Assembly: GCA_018064605.1 (NCBI GenBank)
Contig: JAGHUX010000017.1
Location: forward strand, 1-58,454
Direction of reading: 5' to 3'
DNA length: 58,454 nt
DNA from: Candidatus Limimorpha caballi
GTDB lineage: Bacteria > Bacteroidota > Bacteroidia > Bacteroidales > F082
The position numbers and the translations under genes were made by a program. Positions 1 through 9,797 of this stretch are shown piece by piece. The notes under the pieces were generated by a model. That model saw nothing but the letters and a program-made list of their open reading frames with translations, did no database searches and was not told the DNA's origin. Within the stretch, counting starts at the first letter, position 1. Every line of letters starts with the position of its first letter.

Positions 1-606
1 AACCTGTACTACGACGGCAGCGCGTTCCGTTTCGAGGAGAACCAGTGGAGCTTCGCGGACACTTGGAACGCAAGCCACGTGAGCCATTTCTTCTGGAGCA
101 ATACCACAGACTGGCAGGAATCAGGCAAAGAACCGTATGCGGCGAGCTATTCATATAGTACACGGACAACGGATGACGTGTTCTTCACGGAGGCCTCTGG
201 TTTTCAGGTGAGCGGTGAGACGGCGGGTACATGGCGCACACTCAGCAGCGCGGAATGGGACTACCTTTTGTACACCCGTGACAATGCGTCAAGCCTGCGG
301 GCTTGGGTGACCCTTTCGGACGTCAGTGTGTCGGGACTCGTGCTTCTTCCCGACGGTTCAACGGCCACTGCATCCGGCGTTACTACGTCGTCAGCCTTAG
401 CGGATGTCGGCACTGTCTTCCTCCCTGCCGCAGGCTACCGCTACGGTACGAACGTGGACCTTGTCGGCTCGAGCGGCTACTACTGGGCGAGTACTCCCTA
501 CGAGGACATCGAGGACGTCGCGTACTACATGGACTTCAATTCGGGCAATGTGGGCACGAGCAACGACGGTCGGAGCTACGGAGACGCCGTTCGCCTCGTG
601 CGTTAG
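1..606 (+). CDS. FISUMP-type repeat protein, C-terminal part
   Basis: The frame is open from the first base, so the N-terminus lies outside the window. The visible ~200 residues resemble the Fibrobacter succinogenes major paralogous (FISUMP) domain found in Bacteroidales surface proteins: WRTLSSAEWDYLL, GLVLLPDG, VFLPAAGYR, GYYWAST and the terminal AVRLVR. No catalytic motif is visible; such domains usually sit in secreted or surface proteins of unknown role. An internal GTG at 79 is not the true start, because the domain-like sequence continues upstream of it. A terminator hairpin follows at 671-702. Confidence 0.75.
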   Translation, partial: NLYYDGSAFRFEENQWSFADTWNASHVSHFFWSNTTDWQESGKEPYAASYSYSTRTTDDVFFTEASGFQVSGETAGTWRTLSSAEWDYLLYTRDNASSLRAWVTLSDVSVSGLVLLPDGSTATASGVTTSSALADVGTVFLPAAGYRYGTNVDLVGSSGYYWASTPYEDIEDVAYYMDFNSGNVGTSNDGRSYGDAVRLVR

Positions 607-670
607 TCGCCCGTTTGCAGGCTTATCCTTCACGCGCCGCAGCCACGCGCCGCGATATCTCAAAGTCAAG

Positions 671-702
671 GTCTCGCTTCGTTTTCGGGGTGAGACTTTT
701 TT
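671..702 (+). terminator. Rho-independent terminator
   Basis: GTCTCGC and GTGAGAC form a 7-bp stem (one G-T pair) around a 12-nt loop and are followed by TTTTTTC. It lies 65 bases after the FISUMP protein's stop codon. Confidence 0.6.
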
Positions 703-751
703 CTTAACCAAAACCAAAACCAAAACTGCTGGCGCACCACCGAAAACCTTT

Positions 752-837
752 CGTTCAATTCGTTCAATTCGTGGTGAAGAACCTTCGTTCAATTCGTGGT
801 GAAATAATTCGTGCCATTCGTGGTGAATATTTTCGTG
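752..837 (+). repeat. direct repeats upstream of fic gene 1
   Basis: ATTCGTGGTGAA occurs three times, at 767-778, 792-803 and 816-827 (spacing 25 and 24 bases). Degenerate units (TTCGTTCAATTCG, TTCGTGTCATTC) flank them. The array ends about 40 bases before the -7 element of the Fic gene. It may be a regulatory site or a dispersed intergenic repeat; the sequence alone does not decide. Confidence 0.6.
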
Positions 838-875
838 TCATTCTTGGCCAAATGGTTTTACATTGAAATTTTTTG

Positions 876-883
876 TACTTTTG
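876..883 (+). promoter_or_regulatory. -7 element of fic gene 1
   Basis: TACTTTTG matches the Bacteroidetes -7 consensus TAnnTTTG. It lies only 13 bases before the ATG at 897. This implies a very short leader and excludes the in-frame ATG at 873 as start. No clear -33 TTG is seen at the usual distance. Confidence 0.6.
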
Positions 884-896
884 CAGGTTTTTAAAA

Positions 897-1955
897 ATGG
901 TCCGGATGAAGCGGGAACTGGCGAACGAGTTGCTTGACGCGCTAAATGAATACAAGGCGTTGCGCATTGCGGAGCAGATAGACTTCCAGAAGTTCTGTCT
1001 GTACTCGATCATTACCCATTCCACAGCCATCGAAGGCTCGACGGTGACAGAAATCGAGGCGCAGCTTCTGTTCGACGAAGGCATAACCAGCGGCAAGAGA
1101 ACCCTGGCGGAGCAGATGATGAACCTCGATCTGAAGGCGGCATACGAATACGGCATGGAATGGATCAAGCGCCATGCTCCAATCACGGTTGACTGGCTTG
1201 TCACTCTCGCATCAAAAGTCATGGCGCACACTGGCAGTGAATATCATGCGATGGGTGGCGACTTTTCAGCGGCAAAAGGAGAATTACGGAAATTGAATGT
1301 CACGGCTGGCATTGGAGGCGAGTCGTATATGTCATATCAGAAGGTGCCGGCAAAGCTGGCTGCTTTTTGTGAAGAGCTTAACAAACGCCGCAGGGAAATA
1401 AATGCTTCTGACATTTGCGCTGTTTATGATCTGAGTTTTTGGGCGCATTATGAATTGGTAACCATTCATCCTTGGGCTGACGGCAATGGTCGTACAAGCC
1501 GGCTTCTGATGAATCTGCTTCAGATGGAGTATGACGCATTGCCGACAAAGGTTCTGAAAGAGGAAAGATCCGAATATATCCAGGCTCTCAAAGACTCTCG
1601 TGATGGCGAAAATGTTGATGTTTTTATTGATTGTATGTCAGGATTACATTTGAGGCATCTTAGGTCTGATATTAACCAATATGTTAAATCAACAACATAT
1701 ACAACGGTCGATAAAAAGGGTTTAAAGCAGGAAATGGTCGATAAATGGTCGATAAAACCATCTTTGGCGGAGAAATTGGTCGATATTTTGGGTTTTGTGG
1801 CCGATAAAGATGAGATTACCACCGAAGAAATTATACGCCAGTTTGGATTTACTGCAACTACGGCTAAACGTTATTTGCGTCAATTGACGGAGTTTGGATA
1901 TTTGACCGCACAAGGAGGAAATAAGAATCGTACTTATAAAAAGATAATCAAATAA
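897..1955 (+). CDS. Fic family protein (AMPylator-type) with winged-helix tail
   Basis: The product has about 352 residues. The Fic core motif HPWADGNGRTSR is present with catalytic His near residue 191. An N-terminal inhibitory helix motif of the form (S/T)xxxEG (STAIEG) is visible near residue 43, so this is a class II, self-inhibited Fic. The C-terminal ~70 residues (EITTEEIIRQFGFTATTAKRYLRQL) look like a winged helix-turn-helix, so the protein may also bind DNA, perhaps its own promoter. Family activity is transfer of AMP or related groups to target proteins; the target here is unknown. I start at 897 because the -7 element overlaps the alternative ATG at 873. Confidence 0.88.
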   Translation: MVRMKRELANELLDALNEYKALRIAEQIDFQKFCLYSIITHSTAIEGSTVTEIEAQLLFDEGITSGKRTLAEQMMNLDLKAAYEYGMEWIKRHAPITVDWLVTLASKVMAHTGSEYHAMGGDFSAAKGELRKLNVTAGIGGESYMSYQKVPAKLAAFCEELNKRRREINASDICAVYDLSFWAHYELVTIHPWADGNGRTSRLLMNLLQMEYDALPTKVLKEERSEYIQALKDSRDGENVDVFIDCMSGLHLRHLRSDINQYVKSTTYTTVDKKGLKQEMVDKWSIKPSLAEKLVDILGFVADKDEITTEEIIRQFGFTATTAKRYLRQLTEFGYLTAQGGNKNRTYKKIIK

Positions 1956-1975
1956 CAATTTAAAAATATAAAACC

Positions 1976-3676
1976 ATGAAACAGTTAATTGAATGTGTTC
2001 CAAATATCAGCGAAGGCCGCGATATGAACATCATTAATCAGGTGACAGCCGAGATCGAGAAGGTCGAAGGCGTGAAACTTCTTGACGTTGACCCGGGTGC
2101 GACGACGAACCGCACCGTCATCACTTTCGTCGGCGAACCGAAGAACGTGTGCGAAGCCGCGTTCCGCGTCGTGAAGAAAGCCGCCGAGCTCATCGACATG
2201 CGCAACCACCACGGCGCACACCCGCGTCAGGGCGCGACAGACGTGTGCCCTCTCATCCCGGTGTCGAACATCGAGATGAGCGAGGTCGTCGAATACGCAC
2301 GCGCACTCGGCAAACGCTTCGGCGAAGAGCTCAACATTCCGATCTACTGCTACGAGAGCGCGGCGTTCCAGCCGAAACGCCAGAACCTCGCTTACTGCCG
2401 CACCGGCGAGTACGAGTCGCTGGCAAGCCGCCTCGGGACGGAAGAATGGAAGCCTGACTTCGGCCCTAACGAATGGAACGAGCACGTCGCACAGACAGGC
2501 GCCACACAGGTCGGCGCACGCGACTTCCTCATCGCAATCAACTACAACCTCAACACGACCTCGACACGCCGCGCCAACGCCATCGCGTTCGACGTCCGCG
2601 AGAAAGGCCGCCCGAAGAGAGTAGGGCCGAAGGTGACAGACAAACCGATGAAAGACGAGAACGGCAACACCATCATGATTCCTGGCACGCTTAAAGGCAC
2701 AAAGGCAATTGGTTGGTTTATAGACGCTTACGGCATCGCGCAGGTCTCGATGAACATCACCAACATCAACGTGTCGCCGGTCCACGTGTGCTTCGACGAG
2801 GTCTGCGCCAAGGCAGCGGCAAGAGGCGTCCGCGTCACTGGCGCCGAAATCGTCGGCTTGATACCTAAGAGAGTCCTCATCGACGCCGGTAAGTATTATC
2901 TCGCGAAACAGCAGCGTTCGCTCGGCATCAGCGAGGAGGAGATCATGAAGATCGCCGTCAAGTCGATGGGTCTCGACGACCTGAAGCCTTTCAACCCGAA
3001 GGAGAAAGTCATTGAATATCTTATCGAAGACAGCAGCGAGAAGAAGCTCGTTGACATGACATGCACCGGCTTTGCGAACGAGACGGCGAGCGAGAGTCCG
3101 GCCCCGGGCGGCGGCTCGATCTCGGCTTACATGGGCGCACTCGGCGCGGCTCTCGGCACGATGGTGGCCAACCTGTCGTCACACAAACCGGGCTGGGACG
3201 ACCGCTGGGAAGAGTTCTCGCAGTGGGCTGAAAAAGGTCAGGTCATTAAAGATGAATTGCTCGCCTTGGTTGACGAGGACACCAACGCCTTCAACAAGAT
3301 TATGGCGGCGTTGCAGATGCCTAAGAAGACCGACGCCGACAAGGCCGCAAGGATGGAAGCCCTCGAACTCGCGTCGCAGTATGCGACACAGGTGCCTTTC
3401 AAGACAATGAACGTGGCGTTCAAGGCATTCGATGTCGTCGAGGCTATGGCGAAGGAGGGGAACCCGGCTTCGGTGTCGGACGCCGGCGTCGGCGCGTTGT
3501 GCTGCAGAAGCGCGGTCATGGGCGCGTATCTCAATGTCAAAATCAACGCGGCAGGTCTTAAAGACAGGACATTCGCCGACAATATCGTTGCCGAAGGTGC
3601 GAAAATCGAGGCTGCCGCAATCGCAAAAGAAGCCGAAATCCTCGCACTGGTCAATAAAATTATTAACAAAGAATAA
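1976..3676 (+). CDS. ftcD: glutamate formimidoyltransferase / formimidoyl-THF cyclodeaminase
   Basis: A 566-residue bifunctional histidine-degradation enzyme. Residues 1 to ~300 are the formiminotransferase domain (start MKQLIECVPNISEGRD, plus GAHPRQGATDVCPLIP), which moves the formimino group of N-formimino-glutamate to tetrahydrofolate. Residues ~355-566 form the helical cyclodeaminase domain (ESPAPGGGSISAYMGALG), which releases ammonia to give methenyl-THF. Length and domain order match the complete family. No hut genes are nearby. It starts 20 bases after the fic gene but is much more GC-rich, so an operon with it is doubtful. Confidence 0.95.
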   Translation: MKQLIECVPNISEGRDMNIINQVTAEIEKVEGVKLLDVDPGATTNRTVITFVGEPKNVCEAAFRVVKKAAELIDMRNHHGAHPRQGATDVCPLIPVSNIEMSEVVEYARALGKRFGEELNIPIYCYESAAFQPKRQNLAYCRTGEYESLASRLGTEEWKPDFGPNEWNEHVAQTGATQVGARDFLIAINYNLNTTSTRRANAIAFDVREKGRPKRVGPKVTDKPMKDENGNTIMIPGTLKGTKAIGWFIDAYGIAQVSMNITNINVSPVHVCFDEVCAKAAARGVRVTGAEIVGLIPKRVLIDAGKYYLAKQQRSLGISEEEIMKIAVKSMGLDDLKPFNPKEKVIEYLIEDSSEKKLVDMTCTGFANETASESPAPGGGSISAYMGALGAALGTMVANLSSHKPGWDDRWEEFSQWAEKGQVIKDELLALVDEDTNAFNKIMAALQMPKKTDADKAARMEALELASQYATQVPFKTMNVAFKAFDVVEAMAKEGNPASVSDAGVGALCCRSAVMGAYLNVKINAAGLKDRTFADNIVAEGAKIEAAAIAKEAEILALVNKIINKE

Positions 3677-3742
3677 GTTAATAACTTGATAATTAAAGAT
3701 TTGTGAGTGTGACTCATGGTTGAAAAAAAAATGGGTCGATTG

Positions 3743-3774
3743 TTGTGAATGTTATGAAAATATTTGTAATTTTG
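3743..3774 (+). promoter_or_regulatory. promoter of the rpmG operon
   Basis: TTG at 3743-3745, 21 bases, then TAATTTTG at 3767-3774 gives a good Bacteroidetes -33/-7 pair. It lies 28 bases before rpmG. Confidence 0.75.
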
Positions 3775-3802
3775 CACTCCGAATTTTGAAAGGAATAGAG
3801 AT

Positions 3803-3991
3803 ATGTCAAAGAAAGTTAAAGACGCACGCGTTCAGGTTATCCTTGAGTGCACAGAGCAGAAAGCCACCGGCATTCCGGGAACTTCTCGTTATGTTACAAC
3901 GAAGAACAAGAAGAATACCCCAGAGAGATTGGAACTCAAGAAGTACAACCCAATCCTTAAGAGAGTCACAGTTCATAAAGAAATTAAATAG
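3803..3991 (+). CDS. rpmG: 50S ribosomal protein L33
   Basis: A 62-residue basic protein: starts [19 protein letters not shown], contains [20 protein letters not shown] and ends [12 protein letters not shown]. This is the large-subunit protein L33. Only one of the usual L33 zinc-ligand cysteines is present (Cys16), so this is the zinc-free (C-minus) form. It is the first gene of the rpmG-DUF4295-ftsY-rimO order. The rpmB (L28) gene that commonly precedes rpmG in Bacteroidetes is not between ftcD and rpmG here. Confidence 0.95.
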   Translation: MSKKVKDARVQVILECTEQKATGIPGTSRYVTTKNKKNTPERLELKKYNPILKRVTVHKEIK

Positions 3992-4000
3992 TTTTTAGAT

Positions 4001-4153
4001 ATGGCAAAGAAAGCAGTTGCATCATTGCACTTAACAGGTAAAGAGTTCACCAAGGTCATCAAGATGAAGAGGTCGGAGAAGACCGGCGCGTACTACTTCG
4101 ATGAGGCTATCGTGCCGAATGACATGGTGCAGGAATACATCGCAAAGAAATAA
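4001..4153 (+). CDS. DUF4295 family small protein
   Basis: A 50-residue ORF starting MAKKAVASLHLTGKEF and ending VQEYIAKK, 9 bases after rpmG. It matches the small DUF4295 protein that almost always sits between rpmG and ftsY in Bacteroidetes. Basic composition and position suggest a ribosome-associated role, but the function is not established. It is followed by a terminator at 4182-4212. Confidence 0.88.
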   Translation: MAKKAVASLHLTGKEFTKVIKMKRSEKTGAYYFDEAIVPNDMVQEYIAKK

Positions 4154-4181
4154 TTGATTATTCTTTGAATTGATTCAGAAC

Positions 4182-4212
4182 AGCTTTCCCGTCTCGACGG
4201 GAGAGCTTTTTG
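4182..4212 (+). terminator. Rho-independent terminator after rpmG-DUF4295
   Basis: AGCTTTCCCGT and ACGGGAGAGCT form a stem (one G-T pair) around CTCG and are followed by TTTTT. It separates the ribosomal gene pair from ftsY, which has its own promoter. Confidence 0.85.
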
Positions 4213-4311
4213 TGGTTTAGAGTGCTTCTGCAAACTTTTTTTTGTTTCTCCCGCGTGTCCTGCGTGATTTAAAAAATCAATGGAATCAACCGGATGAAAT
4301 AAATTGCAAAG

Positions 4312-4344
4312 TTGCTTTCCGCGTGCTTATTTGTATTATCTTTG
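4312..4344 (+). promoter_or_regulatory. promoter of ftsY
   Basis: TTG at 4312-4314 and TATCTTTG at 4337-4344 (22-base spacer), 23 bases before the ftsY start. Confidence 0.65.
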
Positions 4345-4367
4345 CTGAAAATTTAAATCGTTGATAT

Positions 4368-5489
4368 ATGGGTCTTTTTTCATTTTTTAAGAAAAATAAA
4401 GAAAATCAGGATGTTGTTATAACTCCTGAAAATCAAAATGTTACAACTACAAAAGAAGAAACTCCAATAGAAGAGAAGTCCGAAGCCACTGCTGTAGAGC
4501 AGCCGGTGAAGCCCGTCGTCGCCGAAGAGCCTGAAGTGAAGGAGATTACAAAGGAGGAGGTCGAACAGGCTAAGGAGGACCTCAACCAGGGTCTGAAGGA
4601 AACGAAGAGAAGCGTCTTCGACCGCATCGCGAAAGCAATCATCGGGAAGTCAACGGTCGATGACGATGTCCTCGACAACCTTGAGGAGATCCTCATCACT
4701 TCTGATGTCGGCGTTGATACGACATTGAAGATCATCAAGCGCGTCCAGGACAGGGTTGCACGTGATAAGTACCTCGGGACCAGTGAGTTGAACAGGATTC
4801 TTCGTGAGGAGATCATGGCTTTGCTGCAGGAGAACAACTCCGGCGACGGAAGCACTTTCCGCATCCCGGAGGACAAGAAACCGTATGTCATGCTGGTTGT
4901 CGGCGTCAACGGTGTCGGGAAGACGACGACAATCGGGAAACTTGCATATAACTTCAAACGTGCGGGCTTCAAGGTGATGCTCGGCGCATCCGACACGTTC
5001 CGCGCCGCCGCCGTTGACCAGCTCAAGATCTGGGCCGACCGCGTCGGCGTGCCTGTCGTCACCCAAGGCATGGGCGCAGACCCGGCGTCAGTGGCCTTCG
5101 ACACCGTGAAGTCGGCTGTGGCTCAAGATGTTGACGTCGTCCTCATCGACACCGCAGGACGTCTTCACAATAAAGTCAATCTGATGAATGAGCTTTCGAA
5201 GATCAAGAAAGTATGCCAGAAAGTCGTGCCCGATGCACCGCATGAGGTGCTTCTCGTGCTCGACGCCTCGACAGGCCAGAACGCCATCGAGCAGGCCAGA
5301 CAGTTCATGGCGGCGACCGACATCACGGCCATGGCTCTCACCAAACTCGACGGAACAGCCAAGGGCGGCGTCGTCATCGGCATCTCCGACCAGTTCAAGA
5401 TTCCGGTGAAATACATCGGAGTGGGAGAGAAGATGGAAAACCTGCAGATATTTGACAGACAAGAGTTTGTTAACAGTTTGTTTGATTAG
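4368..5489 (+). CDS. ftsY: signal recognition particle receptor FtsY
   Basis: A 373-residue SRP-type GTPase that docks ribosome-SRP complexes at the inner membrane. An acidic, charged N-terminal region (~1-75, rich in E/K/V) precedes the helical N domain and the G domain. G-domain motifs are [10 protein letters not shown] near residue 180, the insertion-box motif [20 protein letters not shown], and [10 protein letters not shown] near the C-terminus. Length and motif order are complete. rimO follows after 37 bases and is probably co-transcribed. Confidence 0.97.
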   Translation: MGLFSFFKKNKENQDVVITPENQNVTTTKEETPIEEKSEATAVEQPVKPVVAEEPEVKEITKEEVEQAKEDLNQGLKETKRSVFDRIAKAIIGKSTVDDDVLDNLEEILITSDVGVDTTLKIIKRVQDRVARDKYLGTSELNRILREEIMALLQENNSGDGSTFRIPEDKKPYVMLVVGVNGVGKTTTIGKLAYNFKRAGFKVMLGASDTFRAAAVDQLKIWADRVGVPVVTQGMGADPASVAFDTVKSAVAQDVDVVLIDTAGRLHNKVNLMNELSKIKKVCQKVVPDAPHEVLLVLDASTGQNAIEQARQFMAATDITAMALTKLDGTAKGGVVIGISDQFKIPVKYIGVGEKMENLQIFDRQEFVNSLFD

Positions 5490-5526
5490 GAGCTTGAGGA
5501 AATTAGGAGTTTGAGGAGTTTTAGGA

Positions 5527-6819
5527 ATGAGGAAAGACGTTTTGAATATCGTGACGCTCGGCTGCTCGAAAAACAAGGTCGATTCCGAGCATCTCGCGGC
5601 ACTTCTAAGTGAGAAATACAAAATCGTCCACGACAGCGACGGCATGTGCGATGTCGTAATCATCAACACATGCGGCTTCATCGGCGACGCGAAGGAAGAG
5701 TCAATCGACACGATTCTTGAATATGCGGAATTGCGTAAAGCGAATGAAATCAAGAAGTTGTATGTGATGGGCTGCCTCTCGCAGCGTTACAGGAAGGAAC
5801 TGAAGAACGAGATTCATGAAGTAGATGCGTTCTTCGGCGTCGAGCCGGTTCAACATGTTGCTGCCGAGATACTTAAGTCGGACTGCGATCCGGATTATTG
5901 CTGCGGGCGCGTGCTCTCGACGCCGTCGCATTATGCGTATCTGAAGATTTCGGAAGGATGCAACCGCCGCTGCGCTTTCTGCGCCATCCCGCTGATCCGC
6001 GGCGAGCATAAGTCGGTGCCGATGGGAAACCTGCTCGAAGAGGCGCGGCTTCTCGCAAAGAAAGGTGTCAAAGAGTTGATACTCATAGCGCAAGACCTCA
6101 CTTATTACGGCTACGACCTTGACGGGAAATCGCATATCGTCGAGCTTGTGCGGAAAATCACCGAGATTGACGGGATAGAGTGGGTGAGGCTTCATTACGG
6201 CTATCCGCTCGGTTTTCAGGATGAGCTTCTTGAGCTGATGCGCGACAATCCGAAAGTGTGTCATTATATCGACCTGCCGTTGCAGCACGTCAACACGCAG
6301 ATCCTCAAGACGATGCGTCGTGGCGTTGACCGCGAACAGACTATCAGTTTCGTGAAAAAGGTGAGAAGCTACGTCCCTGACATTGCCTTCAGAAGCACGT
6401 TCATCGTCGGTTTCCCCGGCGAGACGGAGGAGCAGTTTAATGAACTCATCGATTTTATCAAGGAGATGCGGTTCGAGCGCGCCGGTGTCTTCGCCTATTC
6501 CGCCGAGGAAGGCACTCTGGCTTACGAACTTGAAGATGACGTGCCGGATGACGTGAAACAGGCCCGCGTGAGCAGGTTCATGGACGTGCAGCAGGATATT
6601 TCGTTGGAAATCAATTCAAAACGCTTGGGCAGAACCGAAAAGGTCCTCATCGACCGCACCGAAGGCGACTATTACGTCGGTCGCACCCAGTACGACTCGC
6701 CTGAAGTTGATGACGAGGTTCTTATCTCAAAGAAAGACAATAAATTAGAACTCGGCACTTTCGTAACGGCGAAGATTATTCAGGCCGACTATTTCGACTG
6801 CTACGGCGAGGTGATTTGA
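5527..6819 (+). CDS. rimO: ribosomal protein S12 methylthiotransferase RimO
   Basis: A 430-residue radical-SAM methylthiotransferase that modifies the conserved Asp of ribosomal protein S12. The N-terminal UPF0004 domain carries the second-cluster cysteines C13, C49 and C83. The radical-SAM motif CNRRCAFC is at C145/C149/C152. A C-terminal TRAM-like domain (LGRTEKVLIDRTEG to the end) completes the family architecture. The ftsY-rimO adjacency is typical of Bacteroidetes. Confidence 0.96.
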   Translation: MRKDVLNIVTLGCSKNKVDSEHLAALLSEKYKIVHDSDGMCDVVIINTCGFIGDAKEESIDTILEYAELRKANEIKKLYVMGCLSQRYRKELKNEIHEVDAFFGVEPVQHVAAEILKSDCDPDYCCGRVLSTPSHYAYLKISEGCNRRCAFCAIPLIRGEHKSVPMGNLLEEARLLAKKGVKELILIAQDLTYYGYDLDGKSHIVELVRKITEIDGIEWVRLHYGYPLGFQDELLELMRDNPKVCHYIDLPLQHVNTQILKTMRRGVDREQTISFVKKVRSYVPDIAFRSTFIVGFPGETEEQFNELIDFIKEMRFERAGVFAYSAEEGTLAYELEDDVPDDVKQARVSRFMDVQQDISLEINSKRLGRTEKVLIDRTEGDYYVGRTQYDSPEVDDEVLISKKDNKLELGTFVTAKIIQADYFDCYGEVI

Positions 6820-6840
6820 AGAAAAATGATGTGAATTTTT

Positions 6841-6873
6841 TTGCAAATCATGCTGAAAAAAATCGTACTTTTG
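6841..6873 (+). promoter_or_regulatory. promoter of eno
   Basis: TTG at 6841-6843, a 22-base spacer, and TACTTTTG at 6866-6873, 33 bases before eno. Confidence 0.7.
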
Positions 6874-6906
6874 CGGCTTGAATTTTAGACTTTAAAATAC
6901 AGATAA

Positions 6907-8196
<1,290 letters not shown>

Positions 8197-8197
8197 A

Positions 8198-8279
8198 TTT
8201 TAGGAGTTTAAGGTAATTAGGAGTTTGAGGTAATTAGGAGATTCCCCTCAAACTCCTCAAACCCCTTAAACTCCTAAAA
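8198..8279. terminator. long inverted repeat between convergent eno and helicase genes
   Basis: TTTTAGGAGTTTAAGG on the left is the reverse complement of CCTTAAACTCCTAAAA on the right. Between them a unit like AATTAGGAGTTTGAGG is repeated directly and has its own inverse copy (CCTCAAACTCCTC). The whole can fold as a long hairpin on either strand between two convergent genes, so a bidirectional terminator role is likely. A related AATTAGGAGTTTGAGG string occurs before rimO (about 5499-5516). Confidence 0.55.
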
Positions 8280-9722
8280 GAAATACTCCTCCTTGAAATT
8301 CACGAAATAAAGTCTCTCCTGCGCACGTGTCACGGCGGTGTAGAACCATCGTAAGTCGCTGATTTGCAGCGTTTCTCCTTCCGGAACGAAAGGCGCGTCG
8401 ATGAAGACGACGGGCCATTGTCCGCCTTGCGTCTTGTGGCATGTCAGAGCATAGCCGAACTTCACCTGAAGCGCGTTGAAGTACGGGTTCTGGCGCATGG
8501 CCTTGTAACGTTCGCGGCGGTCGGGGATGTCCATGTAATCCTCTTCTACAGAACGATAAAGCCTGTCGGATTCCTCTTGCGTGAGGGCGGGGGAGTCGCT
8601 CGTCAGTGTTTCCAGCAGTATTTTCACTGAGAGATTCGGTTCGTCCTGATAGTCGGTGAGTTGTATATCGACATCGGCGAAATGGAAACCGTACATCTCC
8701 TCTGTGTTGTTGATTCTCATCAGTTCGATCATGTCGCCGTTGGCGATGAAACTGATCTTCTGACTCTCATCGGTCCAGAAGTAGTTGTTTTTCACGACCA
8801 TCAGCTTGTCGCCTGTGGAAATCTCGCCGTCTTCCTGAAGCACGCGGGCGCGTATGGCCTGGTTGAACATGTTGGCGCGTTTGTTGCTTCGGCAAATCAC
8901 CACGGCCTCGTTGCCTGACCTTCCGTTGAAACATTGTTGAAGCAGTTCCTCAAAATCCTGCGGGTCAATGCGTTTGACATCGGTGAAACCATTGGTGTCA
9001 AACAACGGAAGCATCGGGTCTTTGTCGTCATGGTCGTAATTGTCGTCATGGCGATAGTCGCCGTTAATCCGTTTCCGCAGTTCTGTCGCGTTGTATAATA
9101 TCCCTGATTCGAGTGCCTGTCGCATGACTTCGGTCATCTCGAAGGAGGCGACTGTGAGGTTGAACCCGTGTCTCAGCACGTTGATGTCGTTGGCGGGGCT
9201 GATGTCGATGCCGACGGGCGGCAGCTGTGCCTTGTCGCCGATGAAGAGGAGCCGGCAGTTTTCGCCGCTGAACACATATTCAATGAGGTCGTCGAGGAGC
9301 GGGCGTCCGTTGCCTGAGGTCTCGTCGGATATCATCGAGCATTCGTCGATGATGAAGACTGTGTCTTTCAGTTTGTTCTCGGCTCGTGTCATCCTGAATC
9401 CGCCGTTGGGGAACGCCTGGAAACGGTAGATCTTCCTGTGTATTGTGGATGCCGGTTTCCCGGAGTAGCTGCCAAGCACTTTCGCGGCTCGTCCGGTGGG
9501 GGCGAGCAGCTGGTATCTCATCCCGATGAGCGGGAGCGTTCTCACCAGGGTCGTGACCAGTGTCGTCTTTCCAGTGCCAGCGTAACCTTGAAGAAGGTAT
9601 GTCGGATTCTGTTTCTCGGAAAGGAGGAACGCCGCGAGGTGATACAGCACGGTGCGCTGTCCTTCAGTCGGCTCGAAGCCGAAAGAACTCAGCAACCTGT
9701 TGAAAAGCTCACCTCGCGTCAT
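8274..9722 (-). CDS. RecD-like ATP-dependent DNA helicase
   Basis: A 482-residue superfamily 1 helicase of the RecD2/Dda-like type. Walker A is GYAGTGKT near residues 46-53. Walker B is VFIIDECSMIS. The C-terminal UvrD_C_2-like motifs are YALTCHKTQGGQWPVVFID and WFYTAVTRAQERLYFV. It is shorter than RecBCD-type RecD and lacks visible RecB/RecC partners, so it probably works alone in DNA repair or replication-fork processing. The start is chosen at the ATG preceding TRGELFNRLL. Confidence 0.9.
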   Translation of the reverse strand: MTRGELFNRLLSSFGFEPTEGQRTVLYHLAAFLLSEKQNPTYLLQGYAGTGKTTLVTTLVRTLPLIGMRYQLLAPTGRAAKVLGSYSGKPASTIHRKIYRFQAFPNGGFRMTRAENKLKDTVFIIDECSMISDETSGNGRPLLDDLIEYVFSGENCRLLFIGDKAQLPPVGIDISPANDINVLRHGFNLTVASFEMTEVMRQALESGILYNATELRKRINGDYRHDDNYDHDDKDPMLPLFDTNGFTDVKRIDPQDFEELLQQCFNGRSGNEAVVICRSNKRANMFNQAIRARVLQEDGEISTGDKLMVVKNNYFWTDESQKISFIANGDMIELMRINNTEEMYGFHFADVDIQLTDYQDEPNLSVKILLETLTSDSPALTQEESDRLYRSVEEDYMDIPDRRERYKAMRQNPYFNALQVKFGYALTCHKTQGGQWPVVFIDAPFVPEGETLQISDLRWFYTAVTRAQERLYFVNFKEEYFF

Positions 9723-9797
9723 GCTACAACTCTCCCGTTTTTATCAAATTTTACAACTTTTTAACTTTACAAACTTTTAACTTTATGAACTTTCAAC

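Noticed and set aside
1985..2785. 266-residue antisense frame inside ftcD
   Set aside because: It is an Ala/Arg/Val-rich shadow of a high-GC gene with no domain or promoter.
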